A DNA stretch of 64,000 bases from Flavihumibacter fluvii. Lineage in GTDB: Bacteria > Bacteroidota > Bacteroidia > Chitinophagales > Chitinophagaceae. The DNA lies in the NCBI RefSeq assembly GCF_018595675.2, contig NZ_CP092333.1, positions 892,001-956,000 on the forward strand, read 5' to 3'. The translations under genes were made by a program, and so were the position numbers. This document shows, piece by piece, positions 25,712 to 33,480 of this stretch. A model generated the notes under the pieces. That model saw only the letters and a list, made by a program, of their open reading frames with translations, ran no database searches and was not told the DNA's origin. Each line of letters starts with the position of its first letter. Within the stretch, counting starts at the first letter, position 1.

Positions 25712-26539
25712 ATGGCAACAAGAGTATCAATACAAGGTTACGAAGGCAGTTTCCACCAGGTGGCTGCCCAGCAATTTTTTGGCAAGCAGGTGGAAGTAAT
25801 TCCCTGCGCTACTTTTCGCGAGGTAGTTAAAATCGCTGCCAATAAAAAGGAAAGTGAAGGTGGTGTAATGGCCATTGAAAACTCTATTGCGGGTAGTATT
25901 TTACCCAATTACAACCTTTTACAGAAAAGCAACCTGCGGGTGGTGGGTGAGGTGTACCTCCAGATCAAACAAAACCTTCTTGTTAATCCAGGGGTTCAAC
26001 TGGAAGACATCCGAGAGGTTCACTCACACCCCATGGCGATTCTGCAATGCATTGATTTCCTGGAAAAGTATGACTGGAAGCTGGTGGAAACTGAAGACAC
26101 TGCCCTCAGTGCAAAACATATCCACCAGAAAAGGCATAAGCATGCAGCAGCTATTGCCAGTAAGCTGGCCGCAGATTTATTTGATCTTGAAATTCTGGCT
26201 CCGAATATACATACCATGAAAAATAATTACACCCGCTTCCTGGTGCTGCAAAGGGCAGAGGTTGCTGAGGTTATCCCGGATGCCAATAAAGCCTCGGTAA
26301 ATTTCCACACTGATCATTCACGTGGCAGCCTGGCCAGGGTATTGAGCCGTATTGCTGAAGGTGGCATCAACCTGAGTAAACTGCAGAGTTTTCCTATTCC
26401 GGGAAGCGATTGGGAATATAGTTTTCATGCTGATATGGAATTTGAAACAATTGAACAATTCAATACCATAATTGATGCGATCAGGCCTCTGACTGCAGCT
26501 TTGCAGGTGTATGGTATTTATAAAAACGGCAGATTATGA
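25712..26539 (+). CDS. pheA: Prephenate dehydratase PheA
   Basis: A 275-residue enzyme converting prephenate to phenylpyruvate, the committed step to phenylalanine. The dehydratase domain (residues 1-180) shows GYEGSFHQ, AIENSIAGS and the catalytic TRF in NNYTRF. The C-terminal ACT domain (about 195-275) has the regulatory SLARVLSRIAEGGINLSKLQ segment, so Phe feedback is likely. The ATG at 25712 is chosen; an in-frame TTG at 25634 would start inside the leader and run through the terminator hairpin. Unlike E. coli PheA there is no fused chorismate mutase, which is instead on the DAHP synthase in this operon. Confidence 0.95.
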   Translation: MATRVSIQGYEGSFHQVAAQQFFGKQVEVIPCATFREVVKIAANKKESEGGVMAIENSIAGSILPNYNLLQKSNLRVVGEVYLQIKQNLLVNPGVQLEDIREVHSHPMAILQCIDFLEKYDWKLVETEDTALSAKHIHQKRHKHAAAIASKLAADLFDLEILAPNIHTMKNNYTRFLVLQRAEVAEVIPDANKASVNFHTDHSRGSLARVLSRIAEGGINLSKLQSFPIPGSDWEYSFHADMEFETIEQFNTIIDAIRPLTAALQVYGIYKNGRL

Positions 26540-27714
26540 AAATGGAAACAGCCAACAGACTGAATGGTATCGGCGAATATTATTTCTCGCAAAAACTGCG
26601 GGAAATTGACACACTGAACAAGGCCGGAAAGGCCATCATAAACCTGGGCATTGGTAGTCCGGATCTTCCGCCGCACCCTGATGTGATCAAAACCTTGCAG
26701 GAAGAGGCGGCAAAACCTACCGTACATGCATACCAAAATTATAAAGGCTCCCCCGTTCTGAGAAAGGCGATGAGTGACTGGTATGCTACCTGGTATGGTG
26801 TTAGCCTTGATCCGGAAACTGAAATTTTACCATTGATCGGTAGTAAAGAAGGCATCATGCATATCTGTATGACCTACCTGAATGATGGGGATGAAGTGTT
26901 GATCCCTAATCCGGGTTATCCTACCTACAGCAGTGCCGTAAAACTTGCCGGCGGTGTGGCAATTCCTTATGAAATGGTAGAAGCATTGAATTGGGAGCCG
27001 GATCTTGATGCACTTGCCAGCACTGATTTGTCCAGGGTTAAACTGATGTGGGTGAATTATCCCCATATGCCCACCGGGCAACTTCCTTCCAGGCAATTTT
27101 TTGAAAGGCTGGTGGCTTTTGGCCATACGCATGGGATACTGATCTGCCACGATAATCCGTATAGTTTTATTCTGAATGAGCACCCCGCCAGCCTGCTGTC
27201 GGTGGAAGGCGCAAAAGATGTGGTAATAGAACTGAATTCACTCAGCAAGAGCCATAATATGGCCGGATGGCGGGTTGGACTTCTGGCTGGTGCAAAAGAA
27301 AGGATCGACGAAATCATCCGCTTTAAAAGCAATATGGATAGCGGCATGTTTCTTCCTGTACAGCTGGCGGCTGCAAAAGCCCTTCAGCTGGGTAAGGAGT
27401 GGTACGACAGTGTGAATATCGTTTATGCCAGAAGGCGTGAACTGGTATTTGACCTGTTGCAGATGCTGGAATGTAGTTTCAGCCGTGAACAGGTAGGCAT
27501 GTTCGTTTGGGCGAAAGTTCCATCTACTTACACAGATGGTTATGCGCTAAGTGATGCAATCCTGTATAGTTCAAATGTATTTATTACACCAGGCGGAATT
27601 TTCGGCAGCGCTGGCAACGGATTCATCAGGGTTAGTTTATGTAGTCCGGAAGAAAAAATTAATCAGGCAATTGAACGTATTCGTGTATCTGTTCCTGTTA
27701 CTACAAACTTATAA
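26536..27714 (+). CDS. PLP-dependent aminotransferase, class I/II (aromatic or broad)
   Basis: A 392-residue fold-type I aminotransferase. It overlaps the pheA stop by four bases (ATGA). The PLP lysine sits in LSKSHNMAGWRVG, and other marks are NPGYPTY, NYPHMPTG and CHDNPYS. Its position between pheA and tyrA implies that it transaminates phenylpyruvate and 4-hydroxyphenylpyruvate to Phe and Tyr. The sequence also resembles LL-diaminopimelate aminotransferases, so a different or dual substrate is possible. Confidence 0.85.
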   Translation: MKMETANRLNGIGEYYFSQKLREIDTLNKAGKAIINLGIGSPDLPPHPDVIKTLQEEAAKPTVHAYQNYKGSPVLRKAMSDWYATWYGVSLDPETEILPLIGSKEGIMHICMTYLNDGDEVLIPNPGYPTYSSAVKLAGGVAIPYEMVEALNWEPDLDALASTDLSRVKLMWVNYPHMPTGQLPSRQFFERLVAFGHTHGILICHDNPYSFILNEHPASLLSVEGAKDVVIELNSLSKSHNMAGWRVGLLAGAKERIDEIIRFKSNMDSGMFLPVQLAAAKALQLGKEWYDSVNIVYARRRELVFDLLQMLECSFSREQVGMFVWAKVPSTYTDGYALSDAILYSSNVFITPGGIFGSAGNGFIRVSLCSPEEKINQAIERIRVSVPVTTNL

Positions 27715-27731
27715 GATAAGGAATTGACCGT

Positions 27732-28580
27732 ATGGAAAGGAAAAAAATAACCATAGTAGGTGTTGGATTGATCGGCGGATCGCTGGCCCTGCAATTGAAT
27801 GAAAAAGGAATGGCTGCGGGGATTATTGGCGTTGAAAGCAGCCTCTCACATGCCGCAAAGGCACTTGAATTAGGGCTGGTGGATGAGATACTGCCTTTGG
27901 AAGAAGCGGTAAAGCAGAGCGCAGTTATCGTCCTGGCCATACCTGTAGATAGGATGGTGGAGCTATTGCCAAAAGTGCTCGATCTCGTGGACCACCAGAT
28001 CGTGTTTGATGCAGGTTCTACCAAATCGCAATTGATCAGTCGCGTAAAGGACCATCCCAAAAGGGGCAGGTATGTTGCCACCCACCCTATGTGGGGGACA
28101 GAGTACAGTGGTCCGGAAGCTGCAGTGAAATCGGCTTTTGAAAATAAGGCGGTGGTAATCTGCAATGCAGGCGAAAGTGATGCGGATGCTGTGAACTGGG
28201 TAAAACTGGTCTATAAAAAAATAGGTATGCACTTATTGGAAATGGATGCTGTAGCCCATGATATTCATGCTGCTTATGTGAGCCATATTTCACACATCAC
28301 TTCATTTGCACTTGCCAATACTGTATTGGAAAAGGAACGGGAAGACCGGGCGATTTTCGAATTGGCCAGTGCGGGTTTCGAAAGTACGGTACGCCTTGCT
28401 AAAAGTAATTCAGCTATGTGGGTACCCATTTTCATGCAAAACCGTGATAATGTGCTGGATGTTTTAAACGAACATATCTCACAATTGAGAAAATTCAAAT
28501 CCTGCCTGGAAAAAGAGAATTATGAGTACCTGCAGGAACTGATAGAAAATGCGAATAGAATTGGGAAAATATTGAAGTAA
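27732..28580 (+). CDS. tyrA: Prephenate dehydrogenase TyrA
   Basis: A 282-residue NAD(P)-dependent enzyme that oxidatively decarboxylates prephenate to 4-hydroxyphenylpyruvate for tyrosine. The Rossmann motif GVGLIGGSLAL starts at residue 10; THPMWGTEYSGP and HDIHAAYVSHISHITSFALA are the substrate-binding and catalytic His region. No chorismate mutase or ACT domain is fused. It starts 17 bases after the aminotransferase gene. Confidence 0.93.
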   Translation: MERKKITIVGVGLIGGSLALQLNEKGMAAGIIGVESSLSHAAKALELGLVDEILPLEEAVKQSAVIVLAIPVDRMVELLPKVLDLVDHQIVFDAGSTKSQLISRVKDHPKRGRYVATHPMWGTEYSGPEAAVKSAFENKAVVICNAGESDADAVNWVKLVYKKIGMHLLEMDAVAHDIHAAYVSHISHITSFALANTVLEKEREDRAIFELASAGFESTVRLAKSNSAMWVPIFMQNRDNVLDVLNEHISQLRKFKSCLEKENYEYLQELIENANRIGKILK

Positions 28581-28654
28581 GCAGTGTGCAGCAGGCAATT
28601 GGCAGAATGATTTACCACTGCTGGCAGCTAGCCGCAAAGCGTTCACCGCTCACC
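28581..28654. repeat. Degenerate heptamer-like intergenic repeat
   Basis: The spacer between tyrA and the DAHP synthase gene begins with 7-base units (GCAGTGT, GCAGCAG, GCAATTG, GCAGAAT) and ends with GTTCACC-GCTCACC (28641-28654). GCAGTG (28581-28586) is repeated inverted as CACTGC (28616-28621). The pattern resembles the clearer heptamer palindrome at 59394-59457. Transcription of the operon presumably continues across it. Confidence 0.45.
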
Positions 28655-28685
28655 AAATTAATTTATCTTTACAACAATCATAATC

Positions 28686-29777
28686 ATGCAAGCAACCGCA
28701 ACAAAAACAATGAAACAAGTAACCCAGGAAGCCTGGGCTAAACGCCCATTGATCATATCTGGGCCTTGTAGTGCTGAAACAGAGGAGCAGGTATTGGAAA
28801 CCGCCCAACGTCTCGCCAAAACCGGGAAAGTAGATGTGCTTAGGGCTGGAATCTGGAAACCCAGAACCCGTCCGGGATCATTTGAAGGTATTGGAACCAA
28901 AGGTTTACCCTGGTTGCAACAGGCCCGAAAATTGACCGGACTGCCCGTTGCAGTAGAAGTGGCAACCGCAAAACAAGTGGAAGATGCCCTCCATTTTGAT
29001 GTCGATATTTTATGGATCGGCGCCCGAACAACTGTAAATCCATTTAGCGTACAGGAAGTTGCTGATGCCCTACGGGGAGTTGATGTTCCGGTCCTGATCA
29101 AGAATCCGATCAACCCCGATCTTGAATTATGGTTAGGTGCAGTTGAACGCGTGGCTAAAGCCGGAATTAACCAGGTCGGATTGATCCATCGTGGATTTTC
29201 ATCCTATGGGAATACAGAATACCGTAACGCGCCAATGTGGCACCTGGCGATAGAAATGAAACGCCGCAATCCTGAACTTATGATCATTAATGATCCTTCG
29301 CATATCTGTGGTCGCCGTGATATCCTGCTGGATGTTATGCAAAAGGCAATTGACCTTGATTTCGACGGACTGATGATTGAAAGTCATATCGACCCGGATA
29401 ATGCATGGAGTGATGCCAAACAACAGGTGACACCTGAGAAACTGGCGGAAATGCTGGATGCCATTACCTGGAGAAAAGAAGATGTTGATTCTGAAGCCTA
29501 CCATGCTGCACTTGAGAAATTGCGTCAGCAGATCAATCACCTGGATGATGAACTTATGCAGATTCTTGGACAAAGAATGAAAGTGGCTGAACAGATTGGT
29601 ACTTATAAAAAGAACAATAGTATTACCATTTTGCAGACCAACCGCTGGAATGAAATCCTGGAACGTGCATTTGTAAAAGGCGATAAACTTGGCTTAAGTA
29701 AGGAATTCATCACCCGTTATTTTGATGCAGTACATATGGAAAGCATCAACCACCAGAATAAAGTCATGAACAGCTAA
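28686..29777 (+). CDS. Bifunctional DAHP synthase / chorismate mutase
   Basis: A 363-residue fusion. Residues about 1-265 are a type I-beta (KDO8P-synthase-like) DAHP synthase, with SGPCSAET, the GIWKPRTRPGSF phosphate-binding segment and NDPSHICGRRD. Residues about 275-363 are an AroQ-type chorismate mutase helical domain with LRQQINHLDDELMQILGQRM. It therefore catalyses the first step of the shikimate pathway and the conversion of chorismate to prephenate. This fusion is common in Bacteroidota and lets prephenate or chorismate feed back on the first step. The start is ATG 28686. Confidence 0.94.
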   Translation: MQATATKTMKQVTQEAWAKRPLIISGPCSAETEEQVLETAQRLAKTGKVDVLRAGIWKPRTRPGSFEGIGTKGLPWLQQARKLTGLPVAVEVATAKQVEDALHFDVDILWIGARTTVNPFSVQEVADALRGVDVPVLIKNPINPDLELWLGAVERVAKAGINQVGLIHRGFSSYGNTEYRNAPMWHLAIEMKRRNPELMIINDPSHICGRRDILLDVMQKAIDLDFDGLMIESHIDPDNAWSDAKQQVTPEKLAEMLDAITWRKEDVDSEAYHAALEKLRQQINHLDDELMQILGQRMKVAEQIGTYKKNNSITILQTNRWNEILERAFVKGDKLGLSKEFITRYFDAVHMESINHQNKVMNS

Positions 29778-29795
29778 GCCATTATTTCTGTACCA

Positions 29796-30815
29796 ATGGA
29801 AACAAAAAAAATCAGGATTGGGCATTCGGTCACTGAATATCATTTCAGTGCCTCTTTGTCGAAGCTTAGCCAGGTTGCTGATAAGAAATATTCCGTTATC
29901 ATTACAGATGACCATATTTATTCGTTGCACCAAAAGCAGCTGAAAGGTTGGAATACAATTGTTTTGAAACCCGGAGAAGAATTCAAGGTCCAGCAAACTG
30001 CTGATGCTGTCATAGATACGCTGATAGAAATGGAAGCCGACCGGAAAACAACTTTGGTCGGAATTGGCGGCGGAGTGATTACAGACCTTACCGGTTATAT
30101 CGGTGCCGTGTATATGCGTGGCATAAAGGTTGGGTTTGTTCCAACCAGCCTCCTTGCCATGGTTGATGCTTCAATTGGTGGAAAAAATGGTATTGATGTG
30201 GGGGTATATAAAAACCTGGTGGGGATCATAAGGCAACCAGCTTTTTTACTATTTGATGTGGCATTACTGAAAACGCTTCCCGACGCAGAATGGCAAAATG
30301 GATTTGCAGAAATTATCAAGCATGCGTGTATTAAAGACGCAGCGATGTTTCGCGATTTGTCAAAGCATGACATCAAATGGTACCAGACAAAAAAATCAGA
30401 AATGGCATCACTTGTCCGCCGGAATGCTTTACTTAAAACCAAAGTAGTACAGGGTGATGAAACGGAACAAGGCGATCGTAAACTGCTGAACTACGGCCAT
30501 ACCCTGGGCCATGCGCTGGAGAACCAGTATGAGCTATCGCATGGGCAGGCAGTATCTATAGGTATGACCTATGCAGCCCACCTGTCTGCTTCCATCCTGA
30601 ATTTTAAGGGAACAGAGAAGGTTGTTGACCTGATCGCTCAATACCAGTTGCCAACGTATGCAAGTTTTGACCGGAAGAAAGTGTTTGATGTGCTGAAACA
30701 TGACAAGAAACGGGAAAGAGACCAGCTACATTATATTTTGCTGGATAAAATCGGCAAAGCTGTTGTGCACACACTTCCACTGCAGCAGGTAGCACAAATA
30801 ATTGAACAGTTATAA
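29796..30815 (+). CDS. aroB: 3-Dehydroquinate synthase AroB
   Basis: A 339-residue NAD- and metal-dependent enzyme that cyclises DAHP to 3-dehydroquinate, the second shikimate step. Family marks include VGIGGGVITDLTGYIGAVYM, VDASIGGKNGIDVG, and the metal-binding GHTLGHALE region. It follows the DAHP synthase gene by 18 bases, so consecutive enzymes are encoded side by side. Confidence 0.96.
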   Translation: METKKIRIGHSVTEYHFSASLSKLSQVADKKYSVIITDDHIYSLHQKQLKGWNTIVLKPGEEFKVQQTADAVIDTLIEMEADRKTTLVGIGGGVITDLTGYIGAVYMRGIKVGFVPTSLLAMVDASIGGKNGIDVGVYKNLVGIIRQPAFLLFDVALLKTLPDAEWQNGFAEIIKHACIKDAAMFRDLSKHDIKWYQTKKSEMASLVRRNALLKTKVVQGDETEQGDRKLLNYGHTLGHALENQYELSHGQAVSIGMTYAAHLSASILNFKGTEKVVDLIAQYQLPTYASFDRKKVFDVLKHDKKRERDQLHYILLDKIGKAVVHTLPLQQVAQIIEQL

Positions 30816-30830
30816 TGTTTTGAAAAACTT

Positions 30831-32108
30831 ATGATCGCAACAATACAGCCTTCCTCGCTAAATGGGGAAATTTATGCACCGGCTTCCAAAAGTTCCATGC
30901 AAAGAGCCTGTGCTGCAGCATTAGTTGCAGGAGGGACAACCATTATTATGAATCCCGGGCATTCCAATGATGATAAGGCCGCACTAGAGGTAATCCATGC
31001 CCTGGGTGCAACAGTTGAGCCTGGTGATCACCAGCTTGTAATCAGAAGTGGGGGAATCCATGCCCGTGCAAAGACAGTTAATTGTGGAGAAAGCGGATTG
31101 GGAATCCGGATGTTCACTCCACTAGTGGCCATGAATTCAGGTGAAATTTCAATTACCGGCGAGGGAAGCCTAGTGACACGGCCAATGGATTTTTTTGATA
31201 CGGTTTTACCGCAGGTAGGTGTTACCGTACAATCCAATGAAGGCCGGCTCCCACTTGTAGTGAAAGGTCCATTACAACCCCGTGATATTACAGTGGACGG
31301 TTCTTTAAGTTCACAATTCCTTACCGGTATCTTACTGGCTTATGCAGCGTCTGGTGCCAAAGATGTGACCATCACGGTGACAAACCTCAAGAGCAAGCCA
31401 TATGTAGACCTGACCCTTGCTGTGATGAAGGCGTTCGGATTACCTGTACCTGAAAACAGGGATTACAGTTCTTTTTATTTTAATAGTAATGGTTATACAC
31501 CGGATATAAATCTGCAGCGAAAGTATACTGTGGAAGGGGACTGGAGTGGCGGAGCATTTTTACTGGTAGCCGGCGCAATTGCAGGAAATATTGTTGTGAA
31601 AGGGTTGGATGTTTTTTCTACCCAGGCTGATAAGGCCATTTTGCAGGCACTGATCAGTTGTGGTGCAGGCATCAGCATCGAAGCCGATACTATTTCTTTG
31701 CGCCCAATGCGTTTAAAGGCATTTCAGTTCAATGCAACTGATTGCCCCGATCTTTTTCCACCATTAGTAGCACTGGCGGCTTATTGTGAAGGCACCACAG
31801 TAATTGAAGGAATTGGGCGGCTAGCGCATAAAGAAAGTGACCGCGCCCTCACTTTACAGGAAGAATTCAGGAAATTGGGACTGTGCATAGAATTGCAGGA
31901 TGATCTCATGCTGATCAAAGGCGGCGGCGGGCTTACCGGTGCAGCAGTTCATTCACGCCATGACCACAGGATTGCAATGGCTTGCGCAGTAGCAGCTTTG
32001 CGGGCAAGTGGCGAAACAACAATACATGATGCCGATGCGATCAACAAATCATATCCGGATTTTTTTAACCATCTTTCAAAATTGAATGCGGGCGTACAAT
32101 ACGCATAA
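30831..32108 (+). CDS. aroA: 3-Phosphoshikimate 1-carboxyvinyltransferase AroA (EPSP synthase)
   Basis: A 425-residue two-domain enzyme that joins PEP to shikimate 3-phosphate. Visible motifs are ASKSSMQRACAAALVA at the N-terminus, CGESGLGIRMFTPL, DGSLSSQFLTGIL and HDHRIAMACAVAAL near the C-terminus. It has the normal length and is separated from aroB by 15 bases. The genes for 3-dehydroquinate dehydratase, shikimate dehydrogenase and shikimate kinase are not in this window. Confidence 0.96.
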   Translation: MIATIQPSSLNGEIYAPASKSSMQRACAAALVAGGTTIIMNPGHSNDDKAALEVIHALGATVEPGDHQLVIRSGGIHARAKTVNCGESGLGIRMFTPLVAMNSGEISITGEGSLVTRPMDFFDTVLPQVGVTVQSNEGRLPLVVKGPLQPRDITVDGSLSSQFLTGILLAYAASGAKDVTITVTNLKSKPYVDLTLAVMKAFGLPVPENRDYSSFYFNSNGYTPDINLQRKYTVEGDWSGGAFLLVAGAIAGNIVVKGLDVFSTQADKAILQALISCGAGISIEADTISLRPMRLKAFQFNATDCPDLFPPLVALAAYCEGTTVIEGIGRLAHKESDRALTLQEEFRKLGLCIELQDDLMLIKGGGGLTGAAVHSRHDHRIAMACAVAALRASGETTIHDADAINKSYPDFFNHLSKLNAGVQYA

Positions 32109-32136
32109 TCATCATTGTGAATTGAAATTATAAGCT

Positions 32137-33132
32137 ATGAACGCATTTGGAAAATTATTCAGGGTAACCATTTTTGGCGAATCGCATGGCCCGGCAGTTG
32201 GTGTGACGCTAGATGGGATTCCAGCCGGCCTGCCCATTTCTGCCGATGATTTTGTGACGGATATCGAAAGACGCAAAGGGGGAGTGCAGAAAGGGACAAC
32301 GCCTCGCAAAGAAGATGATACCCCGTTATTTCAGACTGGCCTGTTCAATGGCCATGCCACAGGGGCTCCCATGACTTTATTATTTGAGAACAAGAATACC
32401 CGTTCCGGAGATTATGAAAAGCAAAGATCAGTACCACGCCCGGGACATGCAGATTTTGTAGCTCACCGGAAATTTGGTGGCTTTGAAGATTTCAGGGGTG
32501 GCGGCCATTTTAGTGGCCGGCTTACTGTTTGCCTTGTTGGGGCAGGTGTAATTGCCAAAAAAATCATTTCACCCCTGCAAGTTAAAGCGACAATTCTTGA
32601 AATAGGTGGTGAGAAAGATCTTGAAGCCGGATTGCAAAAAGCCATCGATGCCAAAGATTCCATTGGAGGCGTAGTAGAATGCAGGGTGGGAGGCCTGCCG
32701 GCGGGTTTAGGAGAGCCATTTTTTGATTCCGTTGAATCTGTTTTGAGTCATGCTGTTTTTGCTATCCCGGCAGTTCGTGGTATTGAATTCGGAACTGGTT
32801 TTGAGGCTGCAAAGATGTTTGGCATTGACCATAATGATGCTATTGAAGACAATACAGGAAAAACGCGAACCAATCATGCTGGGGGAGTGGTAGGGGGTAT
32901 TTCAAACGGAAATGAACTGGTGTTCAGAATCGCGGTAAAACCAACTTCTTCCACACCAAAGGAGCAAACCACACTCAACTGGGAGACCGGTGAGCAGGAG
33001 GCGTTTTCAGTAAAAGGGAGGCATGACCTTTGCATTGCGCTTCGGGTTCCGGTTGTATTGGAGGCGGTTACGGCTTTGGTATTGGCCGATTTGATGATGC
33101 AGGCAAATTTAATTCCCCGCGTTATACAATAA
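32137..33132 (+). CDS. aroC: Chorismate synthase AroC
   Basis: A 331-residue FMN-dependent enzyme that makes chorismate from EPSP. The N-terminal GESHGPAVGVTLDGIPAG and the central SVPRPGHADFVAHRKFG and FRGGGHFSGRLT motifs are diagnostic, as is the later GGISNGNELVFRIAVKPTSS. It is a little shorter than the E. coli enzyme (361 residues) but appears complete. It is the last aromatic pathway gene of the operon. Confidence 0.96.
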   Translation: MNAFGKLFRVTIFGESHGPAVGVTLDGIPAGLPISADDFVTDIERRKGGVQKGTTPRKEDDTPLFQTGLFNGHATGAPMTLLFENKNTRSGDYEKQRSVPRPGHADFVAHRKFGGFEDFRGGGHFSGRLTVCLVGAGVIAKKIISPLQVKATILEIGGEKDLEAGLQKAIDAKDSIGGVVECRVGGLPAGLGEPFFDSVESVLSHAVFAIPAVRGIEFGTGFEAAKMFGIDHNDAIEDNTGKTRTNHAGGVVGGISNGNELVFRIAVKPTSSTPKEQTTLNWETGEQEAFSVKGRHDLCIALRVPVVLEAVTALVLADLMMQANLIPRVIQ

Positions 33133-33166
33133 AATCAACTGTGTAACTAACTGACAGACCAACAAA

Positions 33167-33463
33167 ATGATCTACCATATTACTTATAAGAAGGATTGGG
33201 AAAAGGCTTTCGAGACGGGACTCTATGAAGCGCCCTCATTAGTGGATGAAGGGTTTATACACTGTTCTGAATTGCAGCAGGTGGATGCTACTCTGACGCG
33301 GTATTATGTTGGTAAAACCGGACTGGTTAAACTGGTGATTGATCCGCTTAAATTAAGCAGCCAGCTGATCCATGAATGGTCACCTTCCAATACTGAAACA
33401 TTTCCCCATATTTATGGTCCGATTAATGTTGATGCTGTTATGGAGGTAATTGACGTCTCCTAA
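33167..33463 (+). CDS. DUF952 family protein
   Basis: A 98-residue protein with the DUF952 pattern: IYHITYKKDWE at the start, DEGFIHCSELQQVDATLTRY in the middle, and FPHIYGPINVDAV at the end. Relatives occur as single small proteins or fused to acetyltransferases, and the family fold resembles ADP-ribosyltransferases. No function is established. It lies 34 bases after aroC and 17 bases before the transpeptidase gene, so it probably shares their transcript. Confidence 0.85.
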   Translation: MIYHITYKKDWEKAFETGLYEAPSLVDEGFIHCSELQQVDATLTRYYVGKTGLVKLVIDPLKLSSQLIHEWSPSNTETFPHIYGPINVDAVMEVIDVS

Positions 33464-33480
33464 TAAACTAATCAGAATTC

